From Candidatus Steffania adelgidicola (lineage in GTDB: Bacteria; Pseudomonadota; Gammaproteobacteria; Enterobacterales; Enterobacteriaceae): 64,000 nucleotides of DNA. This document shows, piece by piece, positions 11,597-22,694 of the stretch. Numbering within the stretch: the stretch's first letter is position 1; each line of letters begins with the position of its first letter. The position numbers and the translations under genes were made by a program. Below the pieces are notes generated by a model, which saw only the letters and a list, made by a program, of their open reading frames with translations, ran no database searches and was not told the DNA's origin. Location of the stretch: contig NZ_CP045889.1 in assembly GCF_020541225.1 (NCBI RefSeq), forward strand, positions 1,270,346 through 1,334,345. The letters are read 5' to 3'.

Positions 11597-12414
11597 TGAC
11601 GCGTTATCAAACACTATTTAATCAGCTGGAGAACCGGAATGAAGGTGCCTTTGTACCATTTGTGATGCTTGGTGATCCAAATCCATCACTCTCCCTGAAA
11701 ATTATTGATACACTTATTCACGCCGGTGCCGATGCCTTAGAACTCGGGATACCGTTCTCCGACCCGCTGGCGGACGGGCCTACTATTCAAAATGCTACCC
11801 TTCGCGCATTTGCCTCTGGTGTCATGCCGACGCACTGTTTTAAAATGTTAGTATCCATTCGCCAAAAATTCCCTGCTATTCCGATTGGGTTACTAATGTA
11901 CGCCAATCTAGTCTATAATCATGGTATTGACGCTTTTTACGCCCGTTGTGCCGAAGTTGGAGTCGACTCAGTGCTAGTTGCAGATGTACCTCTTCAAGAG
12001 AGCTTACCATTTCGAATTGCTGCGACACGCCATGGTATCTCGCCCATTTTTATTTGCCCTCCTAACATCGACGATAATTTGTTACGAGAAATTGCGTTAC
12101 ATGGTCGAGCATATACGTATCTACTCTCACGAGCCGGGGTTACTGGCAGCGCAAAACCAGAAAATACAACACTACTTACGCATTTGATTAAAATGCTAAA
12201 AGCATATCATGCTGCACCGACGATACAAGGATTTGGCATTTCTAATCCAAGTCATGTACGCGCTGCGTTACAATCTGGCGCAACTGGTGCCATCTCCGGG
12301 TCAGCTATTATTCACATTATTGAAAATAACATCAATCATCCCTCAATAATGCTAAAAAAACTAACGAAATTCATACGCGAAATGAAGGCAGCGACTCGTT
12401 ATAAACTGGAATAA
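11596..12414 (+). CDS. trpA: Tryptophan synthase alpha chain
   Basis: Cleaves indole-glycerol phosphate to indole, which is channelled to TrpB. It has 272 residues against 268 in E. coli. The catalytic Glu is at 49 and Asp at 60 in the [14 protein letters not shown] segment, and the phosphate-binding GFGIS and GAISGSA segments are present. I take the ATG at 11596, which overlaps the trpB stop (TGATG). An in-frame TTG one codon earlier is possible but not needed, since MTRYQ matches the family start. The GGAG of the ribosome site lies inside the trpB end. It is the last gene of the operon; I see no convincing intrinsic terminator just downstream. Confidence 0.97.
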   Translation: MTRYQTLFNQLENRNEGAFVPFVMLGDPNPSLSLKIIDTLIHAGADALELGIPFSDPLADGPTIQNATLRAFASGVMPTHCFKMLVSIRQKFPAIPIGLLMYANLVYNHGIDAFYARCAEVGVDSVLVADVPLQESLPFRIAATRHGISPIFICPPNIDDNLLREIALHGRAYTYLLSRAGVTGSAKPENTTLLTHLIKMLKAYHAAPTIQGFGISNPSHVRAALQSGATGAISGSAIIHIIENNINHPSIMLKKLTKFIREMKAATRYKLE

Positions 12415-14330
12415 ATATACTCACCGTTAACAATTTCACTCTCGCACTCCCTTAGAGAACCAGTGAAAAAACCCAACATAAACACAATGTCCTTGATTAA
12501 AGGAAAAGTTATAATATGTGAAAGATTCAAGATATCTTATCAAACTTTTTGTATTGCTCTTAATCCTAACTAACTCTTAAAAACCGCGTTCAGTTAAACG
12601 ATTTTATCAATTCCGCCTATGAAGCTAACTTAGTAGTACAGGCGACTCACCCGAGTAACAGGTGAAAAATTAATAAAAACACAACATGACAATTAAATAA
12701 TTTATATCATACCTTACAGTTTGCGAAGGTAATACATTTAAATTTTGTTTTTTCTTAAGCGTTATTACCCGCTTATAGCTCGGATAAGTTCTCACCGAAT
12801 CAAAAATATTATATCTGAGCTATAAATGAACCATTTTCACACTATAATCAATATAGTTGATACTATTACTACTTCTACCGCATCTTTTCTTTTTTTATTT
12901 TATTGTGTTTGATTTTATGTTATACGCATCATCTTATACATACTGAGACTAATACAAGTCTCACTATAAAATCACTCAAAGAGTGTGCTATAGATTGTAG
13001 AAATCACTTAGTGATTTTATTTTGATAATATTCCATTAAACAATGGGAACGAAGTTTTATCTAACACATAAATCTCAATTATATTGTTGCTTTCTCCGAG
13101 TTCCATATTTAAGTGGGATAACGTGAATAGCTAATCAAATACTCTACTAAACATTCAGTTTTAAATGATGTTTACCTGAATAAAAGATATCTTTCTATCA
13201 GAAAGATATCTTTTATTCAGAGTAATGTAATTTCTTTTTAAGCACTACTATATATTAAATTAAGAATCTTATTTATAAAACGTTTTTACCTGTTGTATAT
13301 CTGTGTTCTTCATATTTCTATAAGCTAGAGTTATTGATTCAATGAGTCGAATTTAACTATGTACTAAATCTTAGATACAAATTATAGGCACTATAAATAA
13401 TAGTACCATGAATGGCTGACAGTCAAAATATAAATATAAATATTCATAGATGACCTATTAAAATAACAGATTTATACAAATGGATACGCTTAATATGTTA
13501 AAAACACCGTTTATGCTATTCTCTATGAGACCATGATGGAATAATAAAAAATACTGAGTTAATATTCGTACAAATAAGTATGAATTTACTCACTATTACT
13601 TTCAGAAAGCACAGATTAACGACCCATCAAGTCTGACAATTCATACAACATAAAATATGTGTCATAATAAAGTCATATTGGCATTTGCAGATGCGTTTTA
13701 ATTTTGTATATATAGATAATTAATCTCTTGGCATTTGAAAAACTTCATTATTAATCTTAAGTGATTTCTTTTATATTATACATAAAGGAACTACACAATG
13801 CTTAGTTCAATAAACCTCGCTTAAAACCCACTGCATCTAGATGCTCAAATTTTAACAGTGTTTTTCATAGGGAGTATTATGATTTTTTAAATAAAAATAC
13901 CTATAACAACTAGGAAAAACTATAGCTTTTTCTATAAATAAAGATAACTTATTCATCCATAATGTAGATAGTTCATTTCCAAATGTCTAGCTAACAAATA
14001 CAACCTAAACTTAATTTAAGTACAATCAGGCCAAAACCTAGGCCGTTAGCCTGCTTTTCCTATAACGCTAAAGCACAGTAATATTTTCTCATTAATAGTC
14101 ATTAATGACATAAACAAGTAAGATCAAAATAATAAGAGGAAAGAAGACACTAAATAACTAATTCTTAACCATAATACAACATATTTATAGATTATAATCA
14201 ATATTCACTTACAATATTCATGAAGTGATTTATCAGATTTTTCTTCAAAGTTTCTTACCTATCTATTGACTCTTTTTCTGGTTTTGCGTAACGTTCACCT
14301 GAAGAACAGCGCCATTATGATTTTTCTTCC
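12415..14330. other. Gene-free decayed region with a long perfect hairpin
   Basis: No gene can be supported between trpA and the tRNA-Thr gene; sequence is AT-rich and stop-dense. The clear structure is a 21-bp perfect inverted repeat with a 3-base loop at 13176-13220, described as its own entry. A second, shorter one (AAATCACT/AGTGATTT) lies near 13001-13018. Confidence 0.6.
13176..13220. repeat. 21-bp perfect inverted repeat with 3-base loop
   Basis: The left arm (13176-13196, starting CTGAATAAAAG) is exactly complementary to the right arm (13200-13220), with loop ATC. A 21-bp perfect stem is unusual in DNA decaying by point mutation. No U-run follows on either strand, so it is not a standard intrinsic terminator. 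It may be a former bidirectional terminator, a mobile-repeat remnant or a recently formed palindrome. Confidence 0.85.
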
Positions 14331-14403
14331 GCCGATATAGCTTAGTTGGTAGAGCAGCGCATTCGTAATGCGAAGGTCGTAGGTTCAAACCCTGCTATCG
14401 GCA
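14331..14403 (+). tRNA. thrW: tRNA-Thr (anticodon CGU)
   Basis: Full cloverleaf: acceptor GCCGATA pairs with TATCGGC, the anticodon loop carries CGT, and the T-arm has GTTCAAAC. It closely matches E. coli thrW. The discriminator A is at 14403. The next three bases are TCA rather than CCA, so the 3' CCA must be added after transcription. The gene is alone, with gene-free DNA on both sides. Confidence 0.97.
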
Positions 14404-14406
14404 TCA

Positions 14407-16320
14407 ATATAATCAATTAATCAAATGAAATTTAACAAAACTATATTTAAATAATATAGCAGGATACTAAAATAGTTTTAATGATGTTTATCTAACCGCT
14501 AGTGTTTTTATAGAAAACAACAGTATTTCACCACCCTATACTGATTCCATAAAAAATATATTTCAGTAGCATGATGCTTAGATTTTTAACAAAAATCAGT
14601 GATAACTTTTCACTAATATCTTATACAAAATAATAAAAACAAACTTTACTAGACTCTTATTATTACACATAAAACCATAGAATAAGATATTTTTTTTGAT
14701 ACTAATTGCTTTTTACTATAATCATAGTACATGCGTTTTTTTTCACAAAATACATTTTTAGGCTCAGAAAAACCTAATATATTCCTTTTATTTTGTTTTA
14801 GAAAGAACACATATAAAGAGCAAGAGAAAATGCTGAGTACAATGGTAAATAAGTATTATTAATTAGCAACGCTCTTGGTTTTATACCGATGAATCATTAA
14901 TAATTTAAAATGTCTTCATACTCATAAAAATTTCTTCAAAATATGTTTTTCATTTACTATCTTCCTACTTTAACAAGGATCTATGCCTTATTTGAAGTAA
15001 CATTATTTTCTATTATCGATATGAAACTGTTTTTACAAAACCGTTATCACTCTCTAAATAAGAGAGAGCCTATATCTATAAGCAATAAAAATATAGAAAA
15101 GAAGGTTTAAAATCATTAAATTTTTTATTGAAAAATAATCACTAAAATGAGACAAAAACCTTTTCCTATATTATGAATGATTATTTGAATTCTTTTCAAT
15201 CACACTTGTTTATAAAACGATACCTAATAATCGATATTCATCAATAATAAATGATATGATCTTTTATTTATTTCGACAAATTACAAACCATCTTAATAAG
15301 AAATACATAATTTAGGTAATTGAAGAGATTATATTAATATAAATTCACTCTTATTCTTTCGATAAATCGAAACATTATAATATTAAAGATTAAAATCATC
15401 TTCTTTGTCTTCTTAAAAAAAGAAGTTATTTTCATAGTCTAAAAATGGACTTATCTCTCTCCTTTAATTAAAGACTATATCTATATTCTGTCCTGTACCT
15501 TATCTCAGTCAAGTTCAAATAACTATTTACATAAAATATAATATTAGGCAATTGATCAGTGATATAAATTCTGTAATTCACATCGTAATATATGAATATT
15601 TCCTTAAAAGCATTATATAAAATCTTAGAGTTCCATGATTACTAGACATAGATCGCTAGCGCTGAAACGGTTTTTAAAAAAATAAAAATCTAGAATACTT
15701 TTTTGAAATTTTTACGAAAGTTTTTGCATGACTAAGCACTATCAAGAAATATATAAGCCATATTTTAATTTTTAAAAAATCTGTTATAAGAAATCACAGA
15801 TTGATATTTTTATCAAAATTTTTCTGAAAAAGTATCGTTCATTTTTTTCACTTGGTGAAAAATATATAGTTTATCACTACGATTCTATGGGGAAAATCTT
15901 TTGGCTTACACTAGATAAAATATCTAGCTATATGGTTTTTCACAAAATATCCCTTAAGAGGGTCTTGATTCTCTGACTATTCAGTTGATTTTTTCTATTT
16001 TTTGATACATGATGGGAAAGAATTTTAATATGGTCCAACTATAGAAAAAGTCATTACAAGCTATATTTATATCGTCAAGAAATATTTATTTTTTTTGATA
16101 CTTTGTCAGATTTGGCTTCTAACAAACTTCCAAAATAAATGCGTTAGTTAATACAAAATCAACAATATCTACCAATCATTAAACTATTACGTTTTATAGA
16201 ACAAAGTTTTTGCAACTAAACTATACATAACGCATTAGTATTAATGCTAGTCTTCCGTATAGATTTAAAACAAGTCGTTTCTTCTCTATCATAAATACTT
16301 TAAGAACCCGTATCGCCCGC
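14407..16320. other. Gene-free AT-rich region
   Basis: I see no gene, RNA or organised repeat. The stretch is strongly AT-rich and contains only short chance reading frames. Confidence 0.6.
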
Positions 16321-16439
16321 GTGTTATAATAGACACAACCCCACTCTTAACGAGTGAGTCAGGAGGAAACCAGTACGCCTGGAGGTGATGGTAATCATCA
16401 CCATATCTGGAATCATGAGTCCCAGAATCCAGATGGAAA
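16321..16439. other. Structured GC-richer element beyond the 3' end of tkt (small ORF or RNA candidate)
   Basis: About 120 bases stand out from the AT-rich DNA to the left. On the plus strand there is a good -10 hexamer TATAAT (16325-16330) but no clear -35. Then come a small hairpin (ACTC-TTAAC-GAGT), a 7-bp hairpin GGTGATG-GTAAT-CATCACC (16384-16402) and a further stem ATCTGGA/TCCAGAT (16405-16434). A GTG-started frame from 16354 encodes a hydrophilic His-rich segment (GGDGNHHHIWNHESQ) before it runs antisense into tkt; it has no Shine-Dalgarno. On the minus strand the two large hairpins lie directly after the tkt stop and could protect or end its mRNA, though no U-run follows. I do not recognise it as any known RNA. 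Confidence 0.4.
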
Positions 16440-18434
16440 TTATTCCAGCAACAAACGCGCTTTTTTTAGCACATTTTCAACAGTGAAACCGAAGAACGTG
16501 AGTAATTCTCCAGGGGGCGCTGATTCACCAAAGGTTGTCATACCAACAATCTGGCCATTTAGCCCAACATACTTATACCAATAATCAGCAATACCCGCTT
16601 CAATGGCGATACGGGATGTAATCCTCGTCGGTAAAATTGATTCACGATAACCCTCATCCTGCAAATCAAAGATATCGGTAGAGGGAAGTGATATAACACG
16701 CACTTTACAGCCTTCTTTTTGTAACTCTTCATAAGCAGCTACCGCTAAGGTCACTTCTGAACCAGTAGCTATCAGAATCAGTTCTGGGTCTCCTTGACAG
16801 TCTTTTAGGATGTAACCGCCTCGCGCAATATCTAGCACTTGCTGCGATGTACGATCTTGTTGCGGTAAGTTTTGACGTGATAGAATTAAGGCAGTAGGAC
16901 CGTCATAGCGCTCAATGGCTTTCTTCCAGGCGACTGCGGTTTCCACTTGATCGCAGGGACGCCAGTTACTCATGTTGGGAGTCATGCGAAGACTAGCTAA
17001 TTGTTCTACTGGTTGATGAGTTGGACCATCTTCACCTAATGCAATAGAATCGTGGGTATAAACCATGATATGACGCATTTTCATGAGCGCCGCCATCCGC
17101 ACGGCGTTTCTGGCATATTCAACAAACATCAGGAAGGTGGCAGTATACGGCAAAAAACCACCATGGTTAGCAATACCGTTACCGATGGCTGTCATCCCAA
17201 ACTCACGCACCCCATAATGAATATAATTACCAGCAGCATCGTCAGCGATAGAACGCGATTTAGACCAAATGGTTAGATTACTAGGAGCCAGATCTGCTGA
17301 ACCGCCGAGAAATTCCGGCAACATGGGGCCAAACGCCTCCAGCGTATTCTGAGAGGCTTTACGGCTTGCAATGCTTGCCGGTTTATCCTGCAACTGCTCA
17401 ATAATTTTTTGACTTTCCACCTGCCAACAGGTAGGCAATTGACCGTTTATACGACGTTTAAACTCTTGTGCTAGCTCGGGGAAATCTTTTTCATAGGTGA
17501 TGAATATGTCATTCCAGATAGCCTCTTTCTGCTTCCCTAACTCTTTTGCATCCCAATCCTGGTAGATGTGTGGGGGTATTACAAACGGTGCCTCTTTCCA
17601 ACCTAGTACTTTTCGGGTAGCAGAAATTTCTTCTTCCCCCAATGGGGCTCCATGTGCATCTTTGGTAGCGGCTTTATTTGGAGCACCAAAGGCAATGACA
17701 GTTTTACATATTAGGAGCGATGGACGTTGGTTGACGGAGCGTGCGTTTTCTATTGCTACTTTAATGGAATTGCTATCATGGCCGTCTATATTTCGCACAA
17801 CATGCCATCCATAGGCCTCAAAACGAAGAGCAGTATCATCCATAAACCAGCTATCAATATTGCCATCTATGGATATACCATTAGCATCGTAAAATGCTAT
17901 GAGCTTTCCTAACTTCATCGTACCGGCCAGTGAACAGACTTCATGAGAGATACCTTCCATCATGCAACCATCGCCGAGAAAAACATAGGTATAATGATCA
18001 ACAATATTATATCCAGGACGATTGAACTGCGCTGCTAGAGTACGTTCCCCTATTGCTAACCCCACAGCATTAGCAATACCCTGACCCAAGGGTCCAGTAG
18101 TCGTTTCAACACCATCCGTATAGCCATATTCTGGATGTCCCGGTGTTTTAGAATGTAGCTGACGGAAATTTTTCAATTCTACCATTGGTAAATCGTAACC
18201 GGTAAGATGCAGTAAACTATAGAGCAACATTGAAGCATGCCCATTAGAAAGAACAAAACGATCGCGGTTAACCCATTTCGGGTTTAACGGATTATGGTTC
18301 ATATAATCACGCCATAAAACCTCAGCGATATCGGCCATTCCCATTGGTGCACCAGGGTGCCCAGAATTCGCTTTTTGTACGGCGTCCATGCTTAATATCC
18401 GGATAGCATTCGCAAGCATTTTTCTTGATGTCAT
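16440..18434 (-). CDS. tktB: Transketolase
   Basis: Thiamine-diphosphate enzyme that moves two-carbon units between sugar phosphates, linking glycolysis to ribose-5-phosphate and erythrose-4-phosphate. It has 664 residues (E. coli 663-667). Seen: SGHPGAPMG with the catalytic His at 26, the GDGCMMEG cofactor motif, the VREFGMTAI segment with the ThDP-activating Glu, and [16 protein letters not shown] precedes the ATG. It lies 16 bp after tal in the same direction; talA-tktB is the E. coli arrangement, so I use tktB, but the protein is equally like TktA. Transketolase provides erythrose-4-phosphate, needed for chorismate and thus any partner-made anthranilate. Confidence 0.95.
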   Translation of the reverse strand: MTSRKMLANAIRILSMDAVQKANSGHPGAPMGMADIAEVLWRDYMNHNPLNPKWVNRDRFVLSNGHASMLLYSLLHLTGYDLPMVELKNFRQLHSKTPGHPEYGYTDGVETTTGPLGQGIANAVGLAIGERTLAAQFNRPGYNIVDHYTYVFLGDGCMMEGISHEVCSLAGTMKLGKLIAFYDANGISIDGNIDSWFMDDTALRFEAYGWHVVRNIDGHDSNSIKVAIENARSVNQRPSLLICKTVIAFGAPNKAATKDAHGAPLGEEEISATRKVLGWKEAPFVIPPHIYQDWDAKELGKQKEAIWNDIFITYEKDFPELAQEFKRRINGQLPTCWQVESQKIIEQLQDKPASIASRKASQNTLEAFGPMLPEFLGGSADLAPSNLTIWSKSRSIADDAAGNYIHYGVREFGMTAIGNGIANHGGFLPYTATFLMFVEYARNAVRMAALMKMRHIMVYTHDSIALGEDGPTHQPVEQLASLRMTPNMSNWRPCDQVETAVAWKKAIERYDGPTALILSRQNLPQQDRTSQQVLDIARGGYILKDCQGDPELILIATGSEVTLAVAAYEELQKEGCKVRVISLPSTDIFDLQDEGYRESILPTRITSRIAIEAGIADYWYKYVGLNGQIVGMTTFGESAPPGELLTFFGFTVENVLKKARLLLE

Positions 18435-18450
18435 TTAGATGCTCCAAAGA

Positions 18451-19401
18451 TTATAATTTTCCCGTTAACAGTTTTTCTAGGCTTTCTTGATCAATCGCAA
18501 ACTGACGGATGCCTTCGGCTAGTTTCTCTACAGCCATCGCATCCTGATTATGCTCCCAGCGGAATTCTGATTCAGATAAAGGTGTCGGCCGATGAAAAAC
18601 TCCGGTATCAGGAGATAATTTACGATCACAATGTCGATTGTTTTTAGATAATTCTTTCAGTAAGTAGGGGGAAATAGTTAATCGATCACAGCCTGAAAGA
18701 GCTAAAATCTGCTCCACTTTACGGAAACTAGCACCCATGATAACAGTATGATAACGATGCTGTTTATAATAAGTGTAAATTTTACGTACTGAAACCACAC
18801 CAGGATCCTCCTCGACTAAATATGGATCAAGTGGCTTCCGTTGATGATACCAATCATAAATTCGACCAACAAACGGTGAAATTAGATAGACACCAGATTC
18901 AGCGCAGGCGCGTGCCTGTGCGAAAGAAAATAGCAATGTCAAATTACACTTAATCCCTTCTTTTTCGAGCTCTTCCGCAGCTTTGATCCCTTCCCATGTA
19001 GCAGCAAGCTTAATGAGAATACGCGATTTATCAATTGCCTGTTCTTGATAAAGTGAAACCAATTTACGTGCTTTAGCTACACACATGCCGCGATTAAAGG
19101 AGAGGCGTGCATCGACTTCGGTAGAGATACGTCCAGGCACAATTTTTAAAATTTCTACACCAATATTTACACAAAATTTATCACTAGCGTTAATGATCTT
19201 CGTTTTTTGTGTTCCTCCTTGTTTACGAGCATAGCTTAACGCATCTTCCAGCAGTGATTGATAACCTACTAAGGTAGAAGCTTTTAGAATCAAGGACGGG
19301 TTAGTAGTGGCGTCTTGTGGTGTATAATGACGAATAGACTCAATATCTCCACTATCAGCAACGACAGTAGTGAATTTTTTTAAATTCTGTAAATCATTCA
19401 T
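18451..19401 (-). CDS. talA: Transaldolase
   Basis: Transfers a dihydroxyacetone unit from sedoheptulose-7-phosphate to glyceraldehyde-3-phosphate in the non-oxidative pentose phosphate branch. It has 316 residues, the same as E. coli TalA. The Schiff-base Lys is at 131 ([11 protein letters not shown]), and [19 protein letters not shown] and FVGRIYDWY segments are all present. I start at the ATG at 19401, preceded by GGAGTAACGCT and giving [13 protein letters not shown]. The in-frame ATG 12 codons upstream adds residues absent from the family. It forms an operon with tkt (16-bp gap). Confidence 0.96.
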   Translation of the reverse strand: MNDLQNLKKFTTVVADSGDIESIRHYTPQDATTNPSLILKASTLVGYQSLLEDALSYARKQGGTQKTKIINASDKFCVNIGVEILKIVPGRISTEVDARLSFNRGMCVAKARKLVSLYQEQAIDKSRILIKLAATWEGIKAAEELEKEGIKCNLTLLFSFAQARACAESGVYLISPFVGRIYDWYHQRKPLDPYLVEEDPGVVSVRKIYTYYKQHRYHTVIMGASFRKVEQILALSGCDRLTISPYLLKELSKNNRHCDRKLSPDTGVFHRPTPLSESEFRWEHNQDAMAVEKLAEGIRQFAIDQESLEKLLTGKL

Positions 19402-20402
19402 AGCGTTACTCCATGAATTTAAGACCGTCACTAGCATAAGTAACGAGCACGTTTAGAAAGGGCAGTGTCTTAATAAGATATAGAAAAATATGTTTTCTGG
19501 TTGTTAAAATAAATTTCATCGAAAGTATGAAGGATTCTGTATCCAGATTCCTATCACTGATCACAGCGGCAAACAACTTTTTATCTCTTGTTGTCAATTA
19601 TTATAAATAATACTATATATTAATATTATGTCTACACTAAATGCAGTTGTTTTTCAGTAGAGTACTAAGATACTTGACGATTATGTTAGTCTAATTGAAG
19701 AATGGATCTTCTATCTTTTTTTTGAAGTATCTATTTTTACAGAGTATTGATGAAATCAAGTAAGATCTATTTTATACATTTCGTGAAGACATGGGGTTTA
19801 TTTTCTATCATTGAAATATTGGTAGACATCACCATATTCCACTTATACAACAGCAACATATTATTTCCAATGATTCATGTTTCTCTGCCTAGCCATCTTT
19901 CATAAACTCAAATAAAGTTTTACTATCCTTTTCCAACTGAAGCAATACCTAATTATCTCATGTAACATATCAATACGATTTAAACTCAATCTCTACATCA
20001 CTCTTAAGAAGAGTATCATCTTATCTACTACATCTCCTATATCACCATAAATACAACCGACTATTGCCTTTGTTTATAAATATTTTATGCGACTAATATA
20101 ATAATCTATATTGTATTTTCTAATAAAAACACATTCATATTTCTTTGTATTAATGCTGTTTTAAGCAATATATGACGATGGGATATATAAAGTGAACGAT
20201 ATTCAGGGCGGGCTAGATTAAGTGTACTTTCATTTTGTTAGAGGGATAAAACTCAATCTCATTTATGAAATAAAATAACATAAAAATAAAATTATAAGAT
20301 TTTACGTAATTTCTTTATATAAAGATTCACCTCTACATACAAATTCATAGAGAATTATACTGTATGCTATACATTTTAAAAAATTACTTTTAAATTAATC
20401 TT

Positions 20403-20442
20403 ACTACATGAGTCTACATGAGTTTACATGAGTCTACATGAA
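20403..20442. repeat. Tandem 10-bp repeat, four copies
   Basis: Four adjacent copies of a unit close to TCTACATGAG: 20403-20412, 20413-20422, 20423-20432 and 20433-20442, with one or no changes each from the consensus. No gene is nearby. It is probably a slippage-generated microrepeat in unconstrained DNA. Confidence 0.9.
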
Positions 20443-22649
20443 TCGAAAATATACTGAACACTGATATCACAGGTTTCAGGAATTAAAATATAGACACCAT
20501 AAAATTCTTATGAAGACATACCGTTTTATAAGATATAAGTCTCATAAATTTTAAACCAACGAGAACCTAATTTATATATTAATAAAGTTCACTGTATTTT
20601 TTAATATCATATTCTATTATTATAAAAAGGAGTCATTTCTGAGTGATTATACCAGTTAGATGCAACGAACACGATCCTATTAATTACTAGATACTCTTGG
20701 TAACCCTAATTACTTTAAAATACAGATAAATCATTATATTATTTTACCTCAAGAACAGTATTTATATCCTCCTTATGATAAACAAGGACAATCGATAAGA
20801 TTTTATATAAAAATTAACCTTCCAACAGTAAATTTCTTAACAAACCCACCTAAACCCTTTATTATCCGATAACGCGAAGAACCTAAATATATGATAATAA
20901 TAAAGTCGGCCATGATAAAACTGGCAACCACGTTATTCATATTTCATCGAAACCATTATAATATACAATTGAATCTTCTCTTCACTCAGAAATAGTATTC
21001 ACATTTATTGATAAAAAATTAATATAAAATTCGAATACACATGCGGCATCTCGAAAGAGATCTCTCTTCTTCGTTACTTTTCAGAGTCTGTAATTTACTA
21101 GACCTTGAGATTATTAATACATTTAATATCAATAATTAATGATCAAATATCGTATTTTTATAAAAAGTAGAATGTCTATATTACCAATTAAGTATGTTAA
21201 AGACTGTTAAAAACACACGCACATAATCTCTCTTAATAGATAGCATGAGCAAAACTAATAGTTTTGCTAAAAGGGGGATAGCTTAATATTAAAAAACCGT
21301 ATTAAATATACTATCAAACCTTGCGTAGGATTAGGATCAAGAAAAGAACTGATTTTTTTTAATATAAAAATCTTAACTATATACAGGAATTATTCTGTAA
21401 CCTAGTTACATAGCACGTCTTTAGTAAATTGAAATAATATGTGTATCTGATTTTCCTAATTTCAAACCAACATAGTGTAAGTGATAATGAAGAATCGGTA
21501 TCTATACCCACCATGTTTTCGCTCTAGGTGTTATCATAAAAATTAAATTGCTTCCCTATCGCTTAGATACGTCATCACGGACTAGTAAAATTGTATTAAT
21601 AAGCCACAATATCTCTCACTGCATTAATAGAAATAGTTATAGCGTATGAGTAGCAACACCAAGATTAAAAATGGTGAAACTAAAACTGACGCTTTCATTT
21701 TTTATCAAAATGAATCAGAAGCGCATAGATAATCCTTGCTAACAGAACAGAAGAAGATTTATCTGAAATTTTTATATGTTAAACTCATTGAAACACCATT
21801 TCTATGATTCACTTTATTTATCCAAGATAAACCATCATCGCTATTCATACGATAATAGCGAGATACATCTTGTCTTCGACAAGTAGACAAAACGATTTTC
21901 TCCTGTATCGCTAGTATTGCATCTTTATAAAATTATTAATAACGTTAGGTAGAAAACACTACTAAAATACCCCATCTATGGTATATCTAGTTTTTCAGAA
22001 AAACTACATACTTAACATAATAATTCACATTATACATTTTTTTAGATGAATGTCTTACCAAGATATAGATTCTCTGATCCACTTACGTCCAGCTTATGCT
22101 AACCGTTTAACGGTCGCTGATTTTCACTCAACTATACCATATACCCGAAAGAAATTTATACCCGCACTACATACTTGAAAAATTAACTATAGCCTCAGAC
22201 TCTTATCATTTTTATGAATAATATTCCACAATACATTAAAAAATATTTCTAGAAGAATAATCAGAATTCTATCTAAACGATTCATTTAACTTCACTAGTC
22301 TTCATAAAATATAAAATGGCTTTCATATATACACAATCAGGACAAGTAAAATTACTTTATCAATATTAAATTATGAAACACTTTCTTGTTCTCTAGTGTT
22401 TTTATATCACTGTGAATTTATTTAATAAAACTACAATTATCAACTACAGAGTTGCTCACAGAATTTAAAAAATTATTGCAAATCAATACGATTTTAACTT
22501 TAAAAAGCTATTTTACTTACAGATAAATACATGGCTTCAAGAAACAGTTATTTAATATAAAACTTATGTTGATCTATCTAATTAATATATTTTATGCTTA
22601 ATATATTTTATTAATCATACTAGATTACTCTATAAACACTTCAGGAATT

Positions 22650-22694
22650 AAATAGCAAAATAGCAAAATAGCAAAATAGCAAAATAGCTATTTT
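22650..22694. repeat. Tandem 8-bp repeat, five copies, ending in a palindrome
   Basis: Four perfect copies of AAATAGCA (22650-22681) are followed by AAATAGCT, and the end forms the palindrome AAAATAGCTATTTT (22681-22694). Perfect identity suggests recent slippage. It lies in gene-free DNA. Confidence 0.92.

Noticed and set aside
20403..20442. Short tandem repeats as a CRISPR array
   Set aside because: The units are 10 bp and directly adjacent, with no spacers, and there are no cas genes.
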